Notes: generated from the sequence alone by a model not told the origin. A DNA stretch of 64,000 nt from Thermoplasma sp. Kam2015 (GCF_003205235.1 NZ_QJSM01000044.1:1-64000), one strand, 5' to 3'; numbered from the stretch's first letter, positions 29,880 to 40,709 are shown. Numbers and translations: made by a program.

Positions 29880-30962
29880 TCAGAATCTGCTTATTATGGT
29901 GACGATATCCTCATCCATAAGCTGGTAATCGATGCCTACCCTCTGTTCGCCGATGGGTCTGTTTTTGCCGGACACTATTGCATATCTGAAGGAATCTATC
30001 ATGCTTCTGTTTATCTTCCTGCAGACCTCCCTTACCGTTGTACCTTCTCTCAGTATCAGCGGCTTCTGGAAATCAACCACTCCCGCCTTGTTTCTGAGAT
30101 ATACTCTGATGAGGCTCAGTGACTTGAATATCCCCTCCTTCAGTTCCTCTATACCATAACCTGTCTTTGCCGAAACTCTGAACACCTCACCGTACTGCGA
30201 TACCTGCGATGTATCGAACGAGGGATTCATATCAATTTTGTTGACTGCAACGATGGATGGAATGTAAACGTAACGGCCCTGAAGCGTTTCTATTATATCT
30301 TCGACGCTCACATTTTCGCGTATGTATACATCCGCATTAACAAGCTTGAACTCCTTCATTATCTCCTTTATGTAATCCTCATCTATGTCAACGGTCTTTG
30401 GCTTGTGCAACCTTATTCCACCGGAAGTTGTCTTCTTGATCTCCACGTTTCTGCGTTTTCTGTTCACGACTATACCCGCATTATAAAGCTCTGTCAGTAT
30501 CTTATCGATGCCACCAGCCTGAACATCGGTAACGATGACTATCAGATCCGCTGATCGCACTGCACTGAGGATCTCTCTCCCCCTTCCAGCACCATAGGAT
30601 GCATTCTCAATGATGCCTGGAAGATCGAGTATCTGTATCTCCGCGCCCTTGTATTCGAGTATACCCGGTATAGCTTTCAGTGTAGTGAAGGCGTAATCGC
30701 CTATCTCGCTGTCAGAGTTTGTGAGGCGATTCAGAAGGCTGCTCTTACCCACATTGGGGAAGCCGACAAGTGCAACTGTAGCATCTCCTGACTTTGGAAC
30801 TGCAAATCCCGCATGGGATCCGCCGTGCCTTGCGCTGGCCTCCATCTGCAGCTTTGCTATCTTCGCCTTTAACAGACCGATATGATGCTCTGTCGCCTTG
30901 TTATACTGCGTTCGCTTGATCTCATCCTCAATCTCCTTTATCCTATCTTCAATTGTTGGCAT
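29880..30962 (-). CDS. DRG-type GTPase with TGS domain
   Basis: 360 residues. G1 is GFPNVGKSS (about 66-74), G3 is DLPGI (112-116), G4 NKID near 237-240; the C-terminal TGS domain begins near residue 290 (KPLILREGTTVREVC). Helical N-terminus of about 55 residues precedes the G domain, as in Drg/Rbg1. These translation-factor-like GTPases act on the ribosome. The start codon is about 100 bases from the tricorn start on the opposite strand. Confidence 0.95.
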   Translation of the reverse strand: MPTIEDRIKEIEDEIKRTQYNKATEHHIGLLKAKIAKLQMEASARHGGSHAGFAVPKSGDATVALVGFPNVGKSSLLNRLTNSDSEIGDYAFTTLKAIPGILEYKGAEIQILDLPGIIENASYGAGRGREILSAVRSADLIVIVTDVQAGGIDKILTELYNAGIVVNRKRRNVEIKKTTSGGIRLHKPKTVDIDEDYIKEIMKEFKLVNADVYIRENVSVEDIIETLQGRYVYIPSIVAVNKIDMNPSFDTSQVSQYGEVFRVSAKTGYGIEELKEGIFKSLSLIRVYLRNKAGVVDFQKPLILREGTTVREVCRKINRSMIDSFRYAIVSGKNRPIGEQRVGIDYQLMDEDIVTIISRF

Positions 30963-31064
30963 CGATTCTACTTTCTTCCTTAATTTTCCACCTGTTTATA
31001 TCTCTTTGCGGGTCATATACGAAGCTTCAAAACTTTTAAGACAGATGAAATGCATATTCCCTGT

Positions 31065-34000
31065 ATGCCGAATCTTTTGTTGAATCCGGATATATATGGA
31101 AACAGTGTTATATTCATATGCTGTGATGATCTCTGGGAATACGATCTGGCCACCCATGAAACAAGAAAACTTGTCTCAGGCCTCGGAGTTATAAATAACG
31201 CTAGGTTTTTCCCTGATGGAAAGAAGATAGTTTTGCGCGTTATGCGAGGCGCCTCGCTCAATACAGCCGAGCTGTACACGTACGATCTTTCTGACGGCAG
31301 CCTCAGGCGGATAACGTACTTTGCGGGGAAAAGCACGGGCAGGAGGATGTTCACAGATGTGGCCGGCTTTGGGCCAGACGGCAGTCTTATAATTGCAACA
31401 GATGCAATGCAGCCATTCTCATCCATGACCTACCTTTATGCTGTGGAGGGGGATGGTCTCAATTTCAGGCCATTAAATCTTGGTCCAGCAACACACATCA
31501 TCTATGCCGGCAGCAGGAGGATAGTAGGCAGAAACACATATGAACTGCCGCACTGGAAGGGGTACAGGGGCGGAACGCGCGGAAAGGTCTGGATAGAGAG
31601 CGAGGATGGCAAATTCAGGAAAATTATAGACATAGAAACCCATGTATCAAGTCCCGTCCTGGTTAGCCAGCGAATATATTTCATAACCGATCTGGAAGGC
31701 TTCGGCCAGATCTATTCGACTGATCTGGACGGTAAGGATATGAAGAAGCATACAGACTTCAGAGATTACTATCCAAGGCATCTCAATACGGATGGAAAAC
31801 GCATAGTCTTTTCCATGGGCGGATCCCTATACATATTTAACCCGGATGATGAGAGGGTGGAAAGGTTAGAGATAGGGGACATCGAGTCTCCGGAGGATAG
31901 AGTGACAAGCTTACCTTCAAAATTTCTTGAAGATTTCTCCATTCTGGACGGGGATCTCATCGCCCTCGTAAGCAGAGGGCAGGCGTTCATACAGGACACC
32001 TCGGGCAATTATGTGATGAGGGTACCTCAGCCCCTGAGGGTGAGATATGTCAGGAGGGCTAGCGATACGAAGATAGCCTTCATCTATGGAACGAGAGACG
32101 GCGATTTTCTCGGGATATACGATTACAGAGATGGAAAGAGCGAGATATTCGGTGAGAACCTGGGAAACGTATTTGCAATGTCCGTCGACAGATCTGGCAA
32201 GTTCGCCGTGATAGCAAACGACCGCTTCGAACTTATGATGATCGATCTTGAAAGCAAGTCTTCAACGCTGATCGAGAGAAGCACTGAGGGCATGATAACT
32301 GATTTCACCATATCAGATAACTCCAGGTTCATAGCCTACAGTTTCCCGCTAAAGCACAACAGCACTGGAGGCTATGTAATGCAGTCAATACATGTGTACG
32401 ACATTTCCCAGAAGACGGTTTATCAAGCCACAACAGATAATTCGCATGACTACGCCCCAGCCTTCGACTCTGATTCAAAATACCTCTATTACCTGTCTTA
32501 CAGAAGCCTGGATCCAAGCCCTGACAAGATCGTTCTCAACTTCAGCTTTGAAGTTGTATCCAAGCCCTTCGTAGTGCCACTTATTCCCGGCCTGCCAAAT
32601 CCCACAAAGCTTGTGCCTCAGTCGCTGGTTGAGGGCGGCACGGAATACGATCTGAACGAAATGTACAGGAGATCCAGCCCGATAAATGTGGAACCAGCAG
32701 ACTACAGAATGATCATACCGCTGGAGACTTCCCTTCTTCTGTACAGCGTTCCGGTACATGGAGAATATGCCTCCTACTATCAGGGTGCACCTGAAAAAGG
32801 TGTACTCAGCAGATACGACATAAAGACAAAGAAGGTCACCGAACTGAAGAGAAACCTGACGGACATCAGGCTTTCTCTTGATAGAAAGAACGCGATCATA
32901 AGGAAGGATGACGGTAAGCTCTACATCTTCAACCTGGATAAGCCAGAAGAAGAAAAGGCTCTGGAAACCGACAGGAGGCCAATCGTATCCAGCAGGCAGG
33001 AGGAATTTCTGCAGATGTATGATGAATCCTGGAAGCTTGCGAGAGACAATTACTGGAACGAGGCCGTTGCACGTGAGATCTCGGAAAGGATATATGAGAA
33101 GTACAGAAAGCTTGTGCCTCTGTGCAGGACAAGATTCGATTTGAGCAACGTCATAGTTGAGATGCAGGGGGAATATCGCACATCTCATTCCTACGAGATG
33201 GGTGGAACATTCACCGATGCGGATCCATTCAGCAGCGGCAGAATAGCATGCGATGTGAGCCTGAAGGAAGATCACTATGAGATAACGAAGGTGTACGCCG
33301 GCGATTTTTCCAATGAGGGCGAAAAATCGCCAATATTCGAATATGGAATAAACCCGATGGGATACAGAATAGATGAAGTCGATGGGGAACCTGTTGGCCC
33401 AAAGAAAAGCATATACAGCGCACTGTCCACCAAAGCCGGCACATCCGCAAGGATCAAGATATCCGAGGTTCACGGTGAAAGCAGAGAAATATTCGTCGAT
33501 GTCCTTGAAGATGACAGGTTCATAAGGTATCGATCATGGGTAGAGGAGAACCGCAGATATGTTCATGAGAGGAGCGGAGGAAAGATAGGCTATGTACATA
33601 TACCGGATATGGGGATGATGGGGCTCAATGAGTTCTATAGACTGTTCATAAACGAGGCTTCATATCCTGGCCTCATAATCGATGTCAGATTCAACGGCGG
33701 AGGCTTCGTATCACAACTGATAATAGAGAAGCTGCTGAACAGGAGGCTCGGCTATGACAATCCTAGAAGAGGGAGCCTGAGCCCGTATCCAACAAATTCC
33801 GTCAGGGGGAAGATGATAGCCATAACAAACGAGTATGCCGGATCTGACGGTGATATATTCAGTTTCTCCTTCAAGAAACTCGGCCTTGGCAAGCTGATAG
33901 GGACAAGAACGTGGGGAGGCGTGGTGGGCATATCACCCAGGCGCAGGCTGATTGACGGCACTGTTCTTTCCCAGCCAGAATACGCCTTCTGGTTCAGAGA

Positions 34001-34166
34001 CACTGGTTTCGGCGTGGAGAACTATGGAGTAGATCCTGACATCGAAGTTGAATACAGGCCGGATCACTACATTAAGGGCGTTGACCCGCAGATCGACTAC
34101 GCGATCGATAGCCTGATGGAGGATCTCAAGTCATGGAGCGAAGAACTTCCTGAACGCCCCTCTTGA
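31065..34166 (+). CDS. tri: Tricorn protease
   Basis: 1033 residues from ATG 31065 (MPNLLLNPD; ATG 31050 gives five more, and the frame is open further upstream). The chain has an N-terminal six- and seven-bladed propeller pair (to about 640), a C1 helical domain with SHSY (Ser707, His708), a PDZ domain (about 720-815), and the C2 domain with the nucleophile Ser927 in AGSDGD, Asp928, and Glu985 in GVENYG. These positions equal those of the T. acidophilum enzyme (Ser745, His746, Ser965, Asp966, Glu1023) shifted by exactly 38, so no indel separates the motifs. It is a giant cytoplasmic peptidase downstream of the proteasome that cuts 6-12-residue peptides and passes them to the F1-F3 factors. 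A TATA-like element lies near 30993-31002. Confidence 0.98.
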   Translation: MPNLLLNPDIYGNSVIFICCDDLWEYDLATHETRKLVSGLGVINNARFFPDGKKIVLRVMRGASLNTAELYTYDLSDGSLRRITYFAGKSTGRRMFTDVAGFGPDGSLIIATDAMQPFSSMTYLYAVEGDGLNFRPLNLGPATHIIYAGSRRIVGRNTYELPHWKGYRGGTRGKVWIESEDGKFRKIIDIETHVSSPVLVSQRIYFITDLEGFGQIYSTDLDGKDMKKHTDFRDYYPRHLNTDGKRIVFSMGGSLYIFNPDDERVERLEIGDIESPEDRVTSLPSKFLEDFSILDGDLIALVSRGQAFIQDTSGNYVMRVPQPLRVRYVRRASDTKIAFIYGTRDGDFLGIYDYRDGKSEIFGENLGNVFAMSVDRSGKFAVIANDRFELMMIDLESKSSTLIERSTEGMITDFTISDNSRFIAYSFPLKHNSTGGYVMQSIHVYDISQKTVYQATTDNSHDYAPAFDSDSKYLYYLSYRSLDPSPDKIVLNFSFEVVSKPFVVPLIPGLPNPTKLVPQSLVEGGTEYDLNEMYRRSSPINVEPADYRMIIPLETSLLLYSVPVHGEYASYYQGAPEKGVLSRYDIKTKKVTELKRNLTDIRLSLDRKNAIIRKDDGKLYIFNLDKPEEEKALETDRRPIVSSRQEEFLQMYDESWKLARDNYWNEAVAREISERIYEKYRKLVPLCRTRFDLSNVIVEMQGEYRTSHSYEMGGTFTDADPFSSGRIACDVSLKEDHYEITKVYAGDFSNEGEKSPIFEYGINPMGYRIDEVDGEPVGPKKSIYSALSTKAGTSARIKISEVHGESREIFVDVLEDDRFIRYRSWVEENRRYVHERSGGKIGYVHIPDMGMMGLNEFYRLFINEASYPGLIIDVRFNGGGFVSQLIIEKLLNRRLGYDNPRRGSLSPYPTNSVRGKMIAITNEYAGSDGDIFSFSFKKLGLGKLIGTRTWGGVVGISPRRRLIDGTVLSQPEYAFWFRDTGFGVENYGVDPDIEVEYRPDHYIKGVDPQIDYAIDSLMEDLKSWSEELPERPS

Positions 34167-34399
34167 TCTGGATGTGCAACGGAACGTTTAGATTCAAAAG
34201 ATACGCATGCCAGATCGCAGGCTTGAAAATATTGCGATCATGGCATATATATTGAATGCTTCTAAGCGATCACGTTGATATGGTTTGAAAGATCATAAGT
34301 TGAAGCACTGTCCATTTTTCGTTTTTCGTCAATAAAATACGTATTTAGTATAAGATCATAACATATTAAATGTACCGCAGAGAATGTATCTATTTACCT

Positions 34400-35362
34400 T
34401 CATCGCGTGCGTATTTTCCTCATGAAATAGGTCTCTCCCCTGTATTTCAGCTCCACAACCTTTTTATCATTTACCAGTTCTTCGAACGCGCTCCATTCAT
34501 ATCCGTTTTCAGCGAGCGCCTTCTCTATAGCCTCCTTCTTCATAGGATGCACAGATGTGATGCTGAGCAGGCTGGCGATGACATCACTCGCTACTGAAAA
34601 ATCATCCCCCTCATAACCTATCAGGTATTCAACCTTATCGGATCCGAGAATCTCTGAGAATATCTGGAACGATGTGTTTATGAAATCCTCGTCCGGTGGC
34701 GTCACCCATGTTTCAGCAGGAGGGCGTGTTGGTACGGCGATGTAGGATCTCTTCACCGATTCAAGAGAGCTGATAAAATCCGCAATCTTCTCTATATCAC
34801 CGGCATCCTGTATTCCCTTGACAAGCATCGTTTCCGTTGCCAGATATCCTCCATATTCCACGGAGAAAGACCTGATCCCTTCCAGAATATCATCAAGCTT
34901 TGTGCTGCCGTATGGCCTGTTTATTCTTATCCATCTCTTTGCATCAATTTCATCAATCTTCAGTGAAACCCAGTCAGATTCAGAGAGATCAGACCTGACC
35001 TCCTCAAGCGATATTAGTGAGGAATTGCTTATAACTGCGGTTTTTATGCCAAGGCTCTTGACTCCGTCTATTTCCTTTCCAAGATTTACGTCGAGTGTGG
35101 GCTCCCCGTCAGGAACGAAGGTTATATAGTCGATCCTTTCCCCTCTGGATTCTATCTCTTCGACCCTTCTGGAAACTGCCTCAACCAGATCCTTTGGATC
35201 ATAGAACTGCCTTCTTTCTGTTGAATATGATATGGTTCTTCCAAGCTGGCAGTAAACGCAGGAGTATGAACACAATTTTGGAGGTATATTGTTGACACCC
35301 AAGCTCCTCCCAAGTCTTCTGGATGGGACTGGACCGAACACGATGCTGCTGATATCTTCCAT
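34400..35362 (-). CDS. Radical SAM protein (COG0731-like)
   Basis: 320 residues. The radical SAM cluster is CSYSCVYC with Cys31, Cys35 and Cys38 (CX3CX2C), preceded by the family lead FGPVPSRRLGRSLGVN. A Gly-rich SAM segment with VPDGEPTLD is near residue 106. C-terminal helical domain of unknown fold follows at about 240-320. The substrate is unknown for this archaeal subgroup; relatives include wybutosine and maturation enzymes. Single gene; about 230 bases separate it from the tricorn stop. Confidence 0.88.
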   Translation of the reverse strand: MEDISSIVFGPVPSRRLGRSLGVNNIPPKLCSYSCVYCQLGRTISYSTERRQFYDPKDLVEAVSRRVEEIESRGERIDYITFVPDGEPTLDVNLGKEIDGVKSLGIKTAVISNSSLISLEEVRSDLSESDWVSLKIDEIDAKRWIRINRPYGSTKLDDILEGIRSFSVEYGGYLATETMLVKGIQDAGDIEKIADFISSLESVKRSYIAVPTRPPAETWVTPPDEDFINTSFQIFSEILGSDKVEYLIGYEGDDFSVASDVIASLLSITSVHPMKKEAIEKALAENGYEWSAFEELVNDKKVVELKYRGETYFMRKIRTR

Positions 35363-35733
35363 ATTTAAACATTCTGTCCCATTATTTCTAAATTGTCATG
35401 GTGATCCGTTTTCGTGGCATGATTGGTATTGATGGTGATATTCGATCATCGCAGTAACCACCGCTGAATGCGTCTTGGTGAGGCTTCTAGAATTGCATGG
35501 CCGCTATGCTATGAATTTGAAAACCCTATTCAAGAAAGTATATATCATTGTACATGAATTTTCTTAACAGCATATCACCCATAGGAAATACTGCCGATAT
35601 CCATCATCGAAGTTGATATATCAATAAATTTTTTTCTTTTAACTTTTAATGAATATCCTTATATACGATATTTGGTTGATTTATATGCATAACTCGATAA
35701 GCTTAACTATATATTTGCAATCATTAATTTCCT
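35363..35733. other. Intergenic region holding two divergent promoters
   Basis: No coding frame seen. A TATA element aactatatattt at 35706-35717 lies about 20-28 bases before the ATG at 35734, suggesting a leaderless transcript for the DUF6015/ABCE1 genes. The other end holds the promoter of the radical SAM gene. Confidence 0.5.
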
Positions 35734-36183
35734 ATGGAAGCTTCAGAAGAGGTTGCTATGATCAATAAGAGCGATGACGGTAAGTCCGGGATTAGGTATT
35801 ACACCACTCTTGAAGAATTATCAAAGGCTATAAATGCCGGTCTTAGCCTTCAGGATCGGCGGATGAGTGAGGAGGAAGCTATGGAGGCTGCTGAACATAT
35901 AATAAACTTTTTTGGATATAATGACCGTGTTATTGATAACATGCTTGAACCAGAAGATAGGGATTCTTTTTACACCATGGAGGATATAGGTATATTGCAG
36001 ACGGAAAGGGAGGAGACGACTCTCTTTGATGGTAGGGAGTGGCGCATACATTACTGGATTCTGAACATAAACAAGATCATAGAACTTGCCAACATGAAGG
36101 TAGATTTTAGGAAAAAGAAGACGGATGAGGAATACAGAATATACGACGAGATCCCTGATGACTACTGGAAGGTCGTTCAATAG
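35734..36183 (+). CDS. DUF6015-like protein upstream of ABCE1
   Basis: 149 residues; acidic, with helices LEELSKAINAGL and EEEAMEAAEHIINFFGY, then a beta part (REWRIHYWILN). It resembles the small conserved thermoplasmatal/euryarchaeal protein encoded next to the ABCE1 gene, function unknown. The stop is 9 bases before the ABCE1 start, so co-transcription is very likely and a role in ribosome recycling or its control is a fair guess (inference). Family name is from memory. Confidence 0.65.
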   Translation: MEASEEVAMINKSDDGKSGIRYYTTLEELSKAINAGLSLQDRRMSEEEAMEAAEHIINFFGYNDRVIDNMLEPEDRDSFYTMEDIGILQTEREETTLFDGREWRIHYWILNINKIIELANMKVDFRKKKTDEEYRIYDEIPDDYWKVVQ

Positions 36184-36192
36184 GGATGCCCG

Positions 36193-37962
36193 ATGCATGT
36201 AGCCGTCCTTGATCGAGACAAATGCCATCCAAAAAAATGCCATCACGAGTGCCAGTATTACTGCCCACCCGTCCGCAATCATGTGATGGCCATTGATTTT
36301 CCTGATCCTGATGGCCAGCCGCTGATATCTGAAACTTTATGCATAGGGTGCGGTATCTGCATAAGACGATGCCCATTCGGTGCAATAAAGATAGTTACGC
36401 TCCCGGACGAGCTCAACAAAGAAGTTCTTCACCGATACGGGGTAAACGGATTCAGGATATACTCCATCCCCACCATAACGCCAGGCAGGGTCTCGGCCAT
36501 ACTTGGCCAGAATGGCTTGGGAAAGACCACGACTCTCAACATACTCTCCGGAATCACGGTGCCGAACCTAGGATCGTATGACAGCCCGCCATCAAAGGAG
36601 GCTGTCATAAACAGATTTGCCAGAACAGAGATGGGTGCCTATTTCAGGGGCCTGTATGAACAGAACAAGAAGGCAGTGCTGAAGAACCAGTATGTTGATT
36701 ATATTCCGAAAGTGGTGAAGGGCACAATAGGGGAGATCCTGAAGAAAAATGACGAAACCGGAAGATACAGCGATATAGTGACCCAGCTTAATCTGGAAAA
36801 TTCAGTCAACAAGAGCGTGACCGAATGTTCCGGAGGAGAGCTGCAGAGGCTGGCCATAGGTACAGTTCTTGAGAAGGATGCAGACATCTATCTGTTTGAC
36901 GAGATGACCTCCTATCTGGATATAAATGAGAGGTTGAATGCATCCAGGATCGTTCAGGATCTTGCCAGGAAAAAGACCGTCATAGTGGTGGAGCACGATC
37001 TGGCCATACTCGACTGGCTCGCGGATTCCGTGAACATAGTTTACGGCGATCCAGGCGTTTACGGCATCTTCTCAGAGCCGCTCTCCACAAACAGGGCAAT
37101 AAATGCATACCTATCCGGTTTCCTCAGGGAAGAGAACGTACGCATACGGAGCTATCCCATAGAGTTTGAGGAGAAGACGTCAAGGCGTGATAAATTCACC
37201 CAGGATCTCATTTCTTGGACGGATCTCAAAAAAACGCTGGGAGACTTCACGCTCGATGTTTCTGCCGGAAAGATACATAAGAGCGAGATCGTGGGAATTC
37301 TTGGAAAAAACGCGCTGGGAAAGAGCACATTCATAATGATGCTTGCTGGCGTAATGACACCGGATTCAGGAACCATATCCCAGAACCTGAGGGTGTCATA
37401 CAAGCCGCAGTACATAACCACATCATTTGACGGATCCGTCTCCGATCTGATAAGAACTTCACTCGGAGAGAGGTCCGAAGATTCCTTCGTCAAGAATGAG
37501 ATATTCCATCCGCTGAGCATAGAGGATCTGATGGAGAATCCCGTCAGCGGGCTATCAGGTGGAGAGCTTCAGAGGCTGTCCATAGCGCTGACCCTTGCAA
37601 GGGATGCGGATATATATCTGATAGACGAGCCATCCGCGCATCTGGATTCTTCCTTTAGGATGGTTGTCGCCAAGGTGATAAGGAGGGTAATGGAGAACAC
37701 CAAGAAGACCGCAATGGTCGTTGACCATGACATATATCTGATTGATCTCATATCGGACAGTCTGATCGTCTTCTCTGGCGTACCAGGATCGCATGGTCAA
37801 TCGGAAGGACCCATGGACATGCGCGATGGCATGAACAGATTTCTCAAGATCGTGGGCGTGACCTTCAGGAGGGATCAGAACTCAAGAAGGCCAAGGATAA
37901 ACAAGGAGAACAGCAGCCTTGACAGGATGCAGAAGGAGCAGAACAACTATTATTATTCGTGA
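36193..37962 (+). CDS. rli1: ABCE1 ribosome recycling ATPase
   Basis: 589 residues. N-terminal two 4Fe-4S clusters: CHPKKC, HEC, YYCPP, then CIGCGICIRRCPFGAI. Two nucleotide-binding domains follow: Walker A GQNGLGKTT (about 104-112) with signature CSGGELQRL, and GKNALGKST (about 374) with signature LSGGELQRL; Walker B of site 1 reads FDEMTSYLD where DEPSSYLD is usual, site 2 is IDEPSAHLD. The first P-loop has Thr after Lys where most have Ser. It splits ribosomes after termination. The tgtA start lies 3 bases after its stop, so these genes form one operon. Confidence 0.97.
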   Translation: MHVAVLDRDKCHPKKCHHECQYYCPPVRNHVMAIDFPDPDGQPLISETLCIGCGICIRRCPFGAIKIVTLPDELNKEVLHRYGVNGFRIYSIPTITPGRVSAILGQNGLGKTTTLNILSGITVPNLGSYDSPPSKEAVINRFARTEMGAYFRGLYEQNKKAVLKNQYVDYIPKVVKGTIGEILKKNDETGRYSDIVTQLNLENSVNKSVTECSGGELQRLAIGTVLEKDADIYLFDEMTSYLDINERLNASRIVQDLARKKTVIVVEHDLAILDWLADSVNIVYGDPGVYGIFSEPLSTNRAINAYLSGFLREENVRIRSYPIEFEEKTSRRDKFTQDLISWTDLKKTLGDFTLDVSAGKIHKSEIVGILGKNALGKSTFIMMLAGVMTPDSGTISQNLRVSYKPQYITTSFDGSVSDLIRTSLGERSEDSFVKNEIFHPLSIEDLMENPVSGLSGGELQRLSIALTLARDADIYLIDEPSAHLDSSFRMVVAKVIRRVMENTKKTAMVVDHDIYLIDLISDSLIVFSGVPGSHGQSEGPMDMRDGMNRFLKIVGVTFRRDQNSRRPRINKENSSLDRMQKEQNNYYYS

Positions 37963-37965
37963 GCT

Positions 37966-39864
37966 ATGGAGATAAAGGAAAGGGACGGCCTTGCAAGGAT
38001 AGCAAAATTCGAGACGCCGCATGGTACCATCGAGACACCCACGGTGCTGCCGGTCATAAACCCAAACATAATGGATATAACGCCGGAGGAGATGAAGCCG
38101 CTTGGCCTGCAGGGCATAATAACGAACAGCTACATAATACTCAGGACGCCGCAGCTCAGGGAACGGGCGCTGAAGGATGGGCTTCACGCTCTGATCGGAT
38201 ATGACGGGCCAATAATGACGGATTCCGGTACGTTCCAGAGCTACGTTTACGGTTCCATAGAGTTCAACAACAGGGAGGTTGTGGAGTTCCAGAAGAGGAT
38301 AGGAAGCGACATATCCACCATACTGGATGTTTTTACCACGCCCGGAACGCCAAGATCCCAGGCTGAGAAAGCCGTAATAGAGACGTATAACCGCATGCTT
38401 GAGGTAAACGATGAGGACGGCATCATTGCTGGTCCTGTGCAGGGCGGAGTCTATTCCGATCTCAGGAGGAGATCCGCTGAGCTGATGAATTCAACAAGAG
38501 CAATGTACCATCCTATCGGTGGTGTTGTACCGCTTCTGGAAACGTACGATTATTCCACGCTCGTCGATATAATAATAAATTCAAAGATCAACCTGAGCTT
38601 CAACAAGCCGGTGCATCTCTTCGGCGGCGGCCATCCCATGTTCTTCGCCTTTGCAGTATATCTTGGAGTAGATCTTTTCGACTCAGCCTCCTATGTGAAG
38701 TACGCGAAGGATGACCGCCTCATATATCCGGACGGTACGAGGGATCTTGCCCGCATAACTGAACTGCCCCAGTGGAGCCCGCTTTACGGCAGATACACCC
38801 TGAAGGAGCTGAGGGATCTTGAAAAGGAAAAACGCAGCATAGAGATAGCCAGACATAATCTCAAGGCCATATTCATGGAGATCGCGGAGATAAAGGAAAG
38901 GATATATGAAGAGGGCCTTGCACAGTATGTGGCGCAGAAGGCCAGATCCCATCCAAGCCTCCTGAAGGCCTACTGGAGGATGATGTCCTATTCAAATATA
39001 TTGGAGAGATACGAGGATCTCTCAAAGAAAACCGCCTATTTCTTCTATGATTCCTTCTCAACGAAGAATCCATATGTTTCAAGGATAAGTAAATTCACGG
39101 ATCAGTACCTGTCGTCCAGCAGGAAGGACACATATGTTTTCACGGGCAAGGCCTGGAATCCAGGCTACACCAATACAGATTTCGTCAGGAACGTGTACCA
39201 GAAGATCGACTGCAATGCCCTCATCTCATGGTCTGGCACCTTTGTTCCTGCTGAGCTTGAAAATACATATCCGGTGGAACAGACAGTAAGCTCTGGCTTT
39301 GAACCTGATCCTGATTTCTCTGCGGTTAAGGATATCATCTCTCCATTCAGGGTTGATGTTTACAAGGGAGAAAAGTTCGAAGGCGATCAGATCAGAAACT
39401 TCAATCTGAACAAGATAAGGGTCATAGCGGATTATCAGTTCGGTATGGGTACGGGAAAGATGATCTTCAGGGATGACGTGAAGATTAACGTGTCGAAGAC
39501 CGGCAGGATAAGGGGCATACTCTCAAGGGACGGTAGGCTGATAGCCACGCTGAGAAACGATGGCTTCTTCACGCTGACCTATTACGGTGGATATCTGCTT
39601 CATTCATCGCTCAAGCCACCCAGACTCAGGGTGGTGGTCTCAAATGAGAGCGCAGAGTACAATGCAAAGGGATACAGCGTATTCTTCAAATTCATAAAGG
39701 ACACAGACGAAACCATAATAGCGAAGAACGACGTCCTTGTGGTGGATGAGGATGGAAACCTTGCCGCTGTGGGAAAGGCGATGGTGTCAGGCAGGGAGTT
39801 GAGGGAGTACGGAGAGGGCATAGCCGTGAGGGTGCATGAGGGAAGGGATCAGTCCGAGAAATAG
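37966..39864 (+). CDS. tgtA: Archaeosine tRNA-guanine transglycosylase with PUA domain
   Basis: 632 residues. Catalytic domain about 1-340 with DSGTFQSYVYG (nucleophile-side Asp near 86), GPVQGGVYSD near 157, and GGGHPMFFAFAV; C-terminal part contains the helical and OB-like domains and a PUA domain at about 545-625. It replaces guanine-15 of tRNA by preQ0, the first step to archaeosine. Downstream enzymes (ArcS/QueF-like) are not in the neighbourhood. Convergent overlap of 16 bases with the DMT transporter gene. Confidence 0.95.
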   Translation: MEIKERDGLARIAKFETPHGTIETPTVLPVINPNIMDITPEEMKPLGLQGIITNSYIILRTPQLRERALKDGLHALIGYDGPIMTDSGTFQSYVYGSIEFNNREVVEFQKRIGSDISTILDVFTTPGTPRSQAEKAVIETYNRMLEVNDEDGIIAGPVQGGVYSDLRRRSAELMNSTRAMYHPIGGVVPLLETYDYSTLVDIIINSKINLSFNKPVHLFGGGHPMFFAFAVYLGVDLFDSASYVKYAKDDRLIYPDGTRDLARITELPQWSPLYGRYTLKELRDLEKEKRSIEIARHNLKAIFMEIAEIKERIYEEGLAQYVAQKARSHPSLLKAYWRMMSYSNILERYEDLSKKTAYFFYDSFSTKNPYVSRISKFTDQYLSSSRKDTYVFTGKAWNPGYTNTDFVRNVYQKIDCNALISWSGTFVPAELENTYPVEQTVSSGFEPDPDFSAVKDIISPFRVDVYKGEKFEGDQIRNFNLNKIRVIADYQFGMGTGKMIFRDDVKINVSKTGRIRGILSRDGRLIATLRNDGFFTLTYYGGYLLHSSLKPPRLRVVVSNESAEYNAKGYSVFFKFIKDTDETIIAKNDVLVVDEDGNLAAVGKAMVSGRELREYGEGIAVRVHEGRDQSEK

Positions 39865-40706
39865 GATATGACGCCGATCGAGGCTATCATTATGCATATC
39901 CCAAGGACTTCAACAGGCCCAACGGGCTCATTGAAGAGGAATATGGAGGTTATATCTGCGAATATTGGCTCTCCTATGAGTATGACGCCAACCTTTGTCA
40001 CGTTCATCCTGGAGAGCGCCGATACGTATATGTAGGTGGCGAGGAAGGTGGCGAATATGGCCGTGAATACCACAACGAACAGCGCATAATAGGAAAAGAC
40101 AAGCGGATACATATCTGTGCGCATGAAAGCAAGCGATAGTACCGCGACCACGACTATCTGCAGGAATGAGAATGTTAGCGGATCCACATCTGAAGCGTAT
40201 TTTGAGACGTAGACAAGCTGCATGGCATAAAATATGGCGGCGATGAAAGTGAGTATGTCGCCCGCCTCTATTGCCAGATTGTGCAGCCCGCTGTAGGACA
40301 TGAGTACAAGGCCGATGAATGCAAAGACAGACGAGTATATTTCAATGCGCATGACACGTTTTCTCAGGTAGATGTAGGATATCAGAGGCACAAATACCAC
40401 GTATATGCCAGTTATTGTACCGGATAGAGCAGGCTCAGTGTACATGAGCCCTACAGTCTGAAGATAATACGCTATGAATAGGAAGATGCCTGCTATCACG
40501 CCGTATCTTATCGTATCTCTGTTAGATTCCTTCAGCTTCCTGTAAACAAAGGGCAGAAATATGAGGGATGCAATGACAAAGCGTATGGCAAGGAAGGAGA
40601 CAGGCGAAAGGTATACGAAGACATCCTTGATCATGGGGAACGTTACGCCCCAGATGAAAGTCACGAATATGAGCAGAGCCAGATAAATTATCTCTTTACG
40701 TTCCAT
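39849..40706 (-). CDS. EamA/DMT-family transporter
   Basis: 285 residues, ten hydrophobic helices, EamA repeat organisation; start MERKEIIYLALLIFVTF. Motif FIWGVTFPMIKDV near residue 18-30 is typical. Substrate unknown. It is separated by 3 bases from the upstream geranylgeranyl reductase family gene on the same strand, so likely one transcript. Confidence 0.88.
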   Translation of the reverse strand: MERKEIIYLALLIFVTFIWGVTFPMIKDVFVYLSPVSFLAIRFVIASLIFLPFVYRKLKESNRDTIRYGVIAGIFLFIAYYLQTVGLMYTEPALSGTITGIYVVFVPLISYIYLRKRVMRIEIYSSVFAFIGLVLMSYSGLHNLAIEAGDILTFIAAIFYAMQLVYVSKYASDVDPLTFSFLQIVVVAVLSLAFMRTDMYPLVFSYYALFVVVFTAIFATFLATYIYVSALSRMNVTKVGVILIGEPIFADITSIFLFNEPVGPVEVLGICIMIASIGVISYFSD

Positions 40707-40709
40707 GGT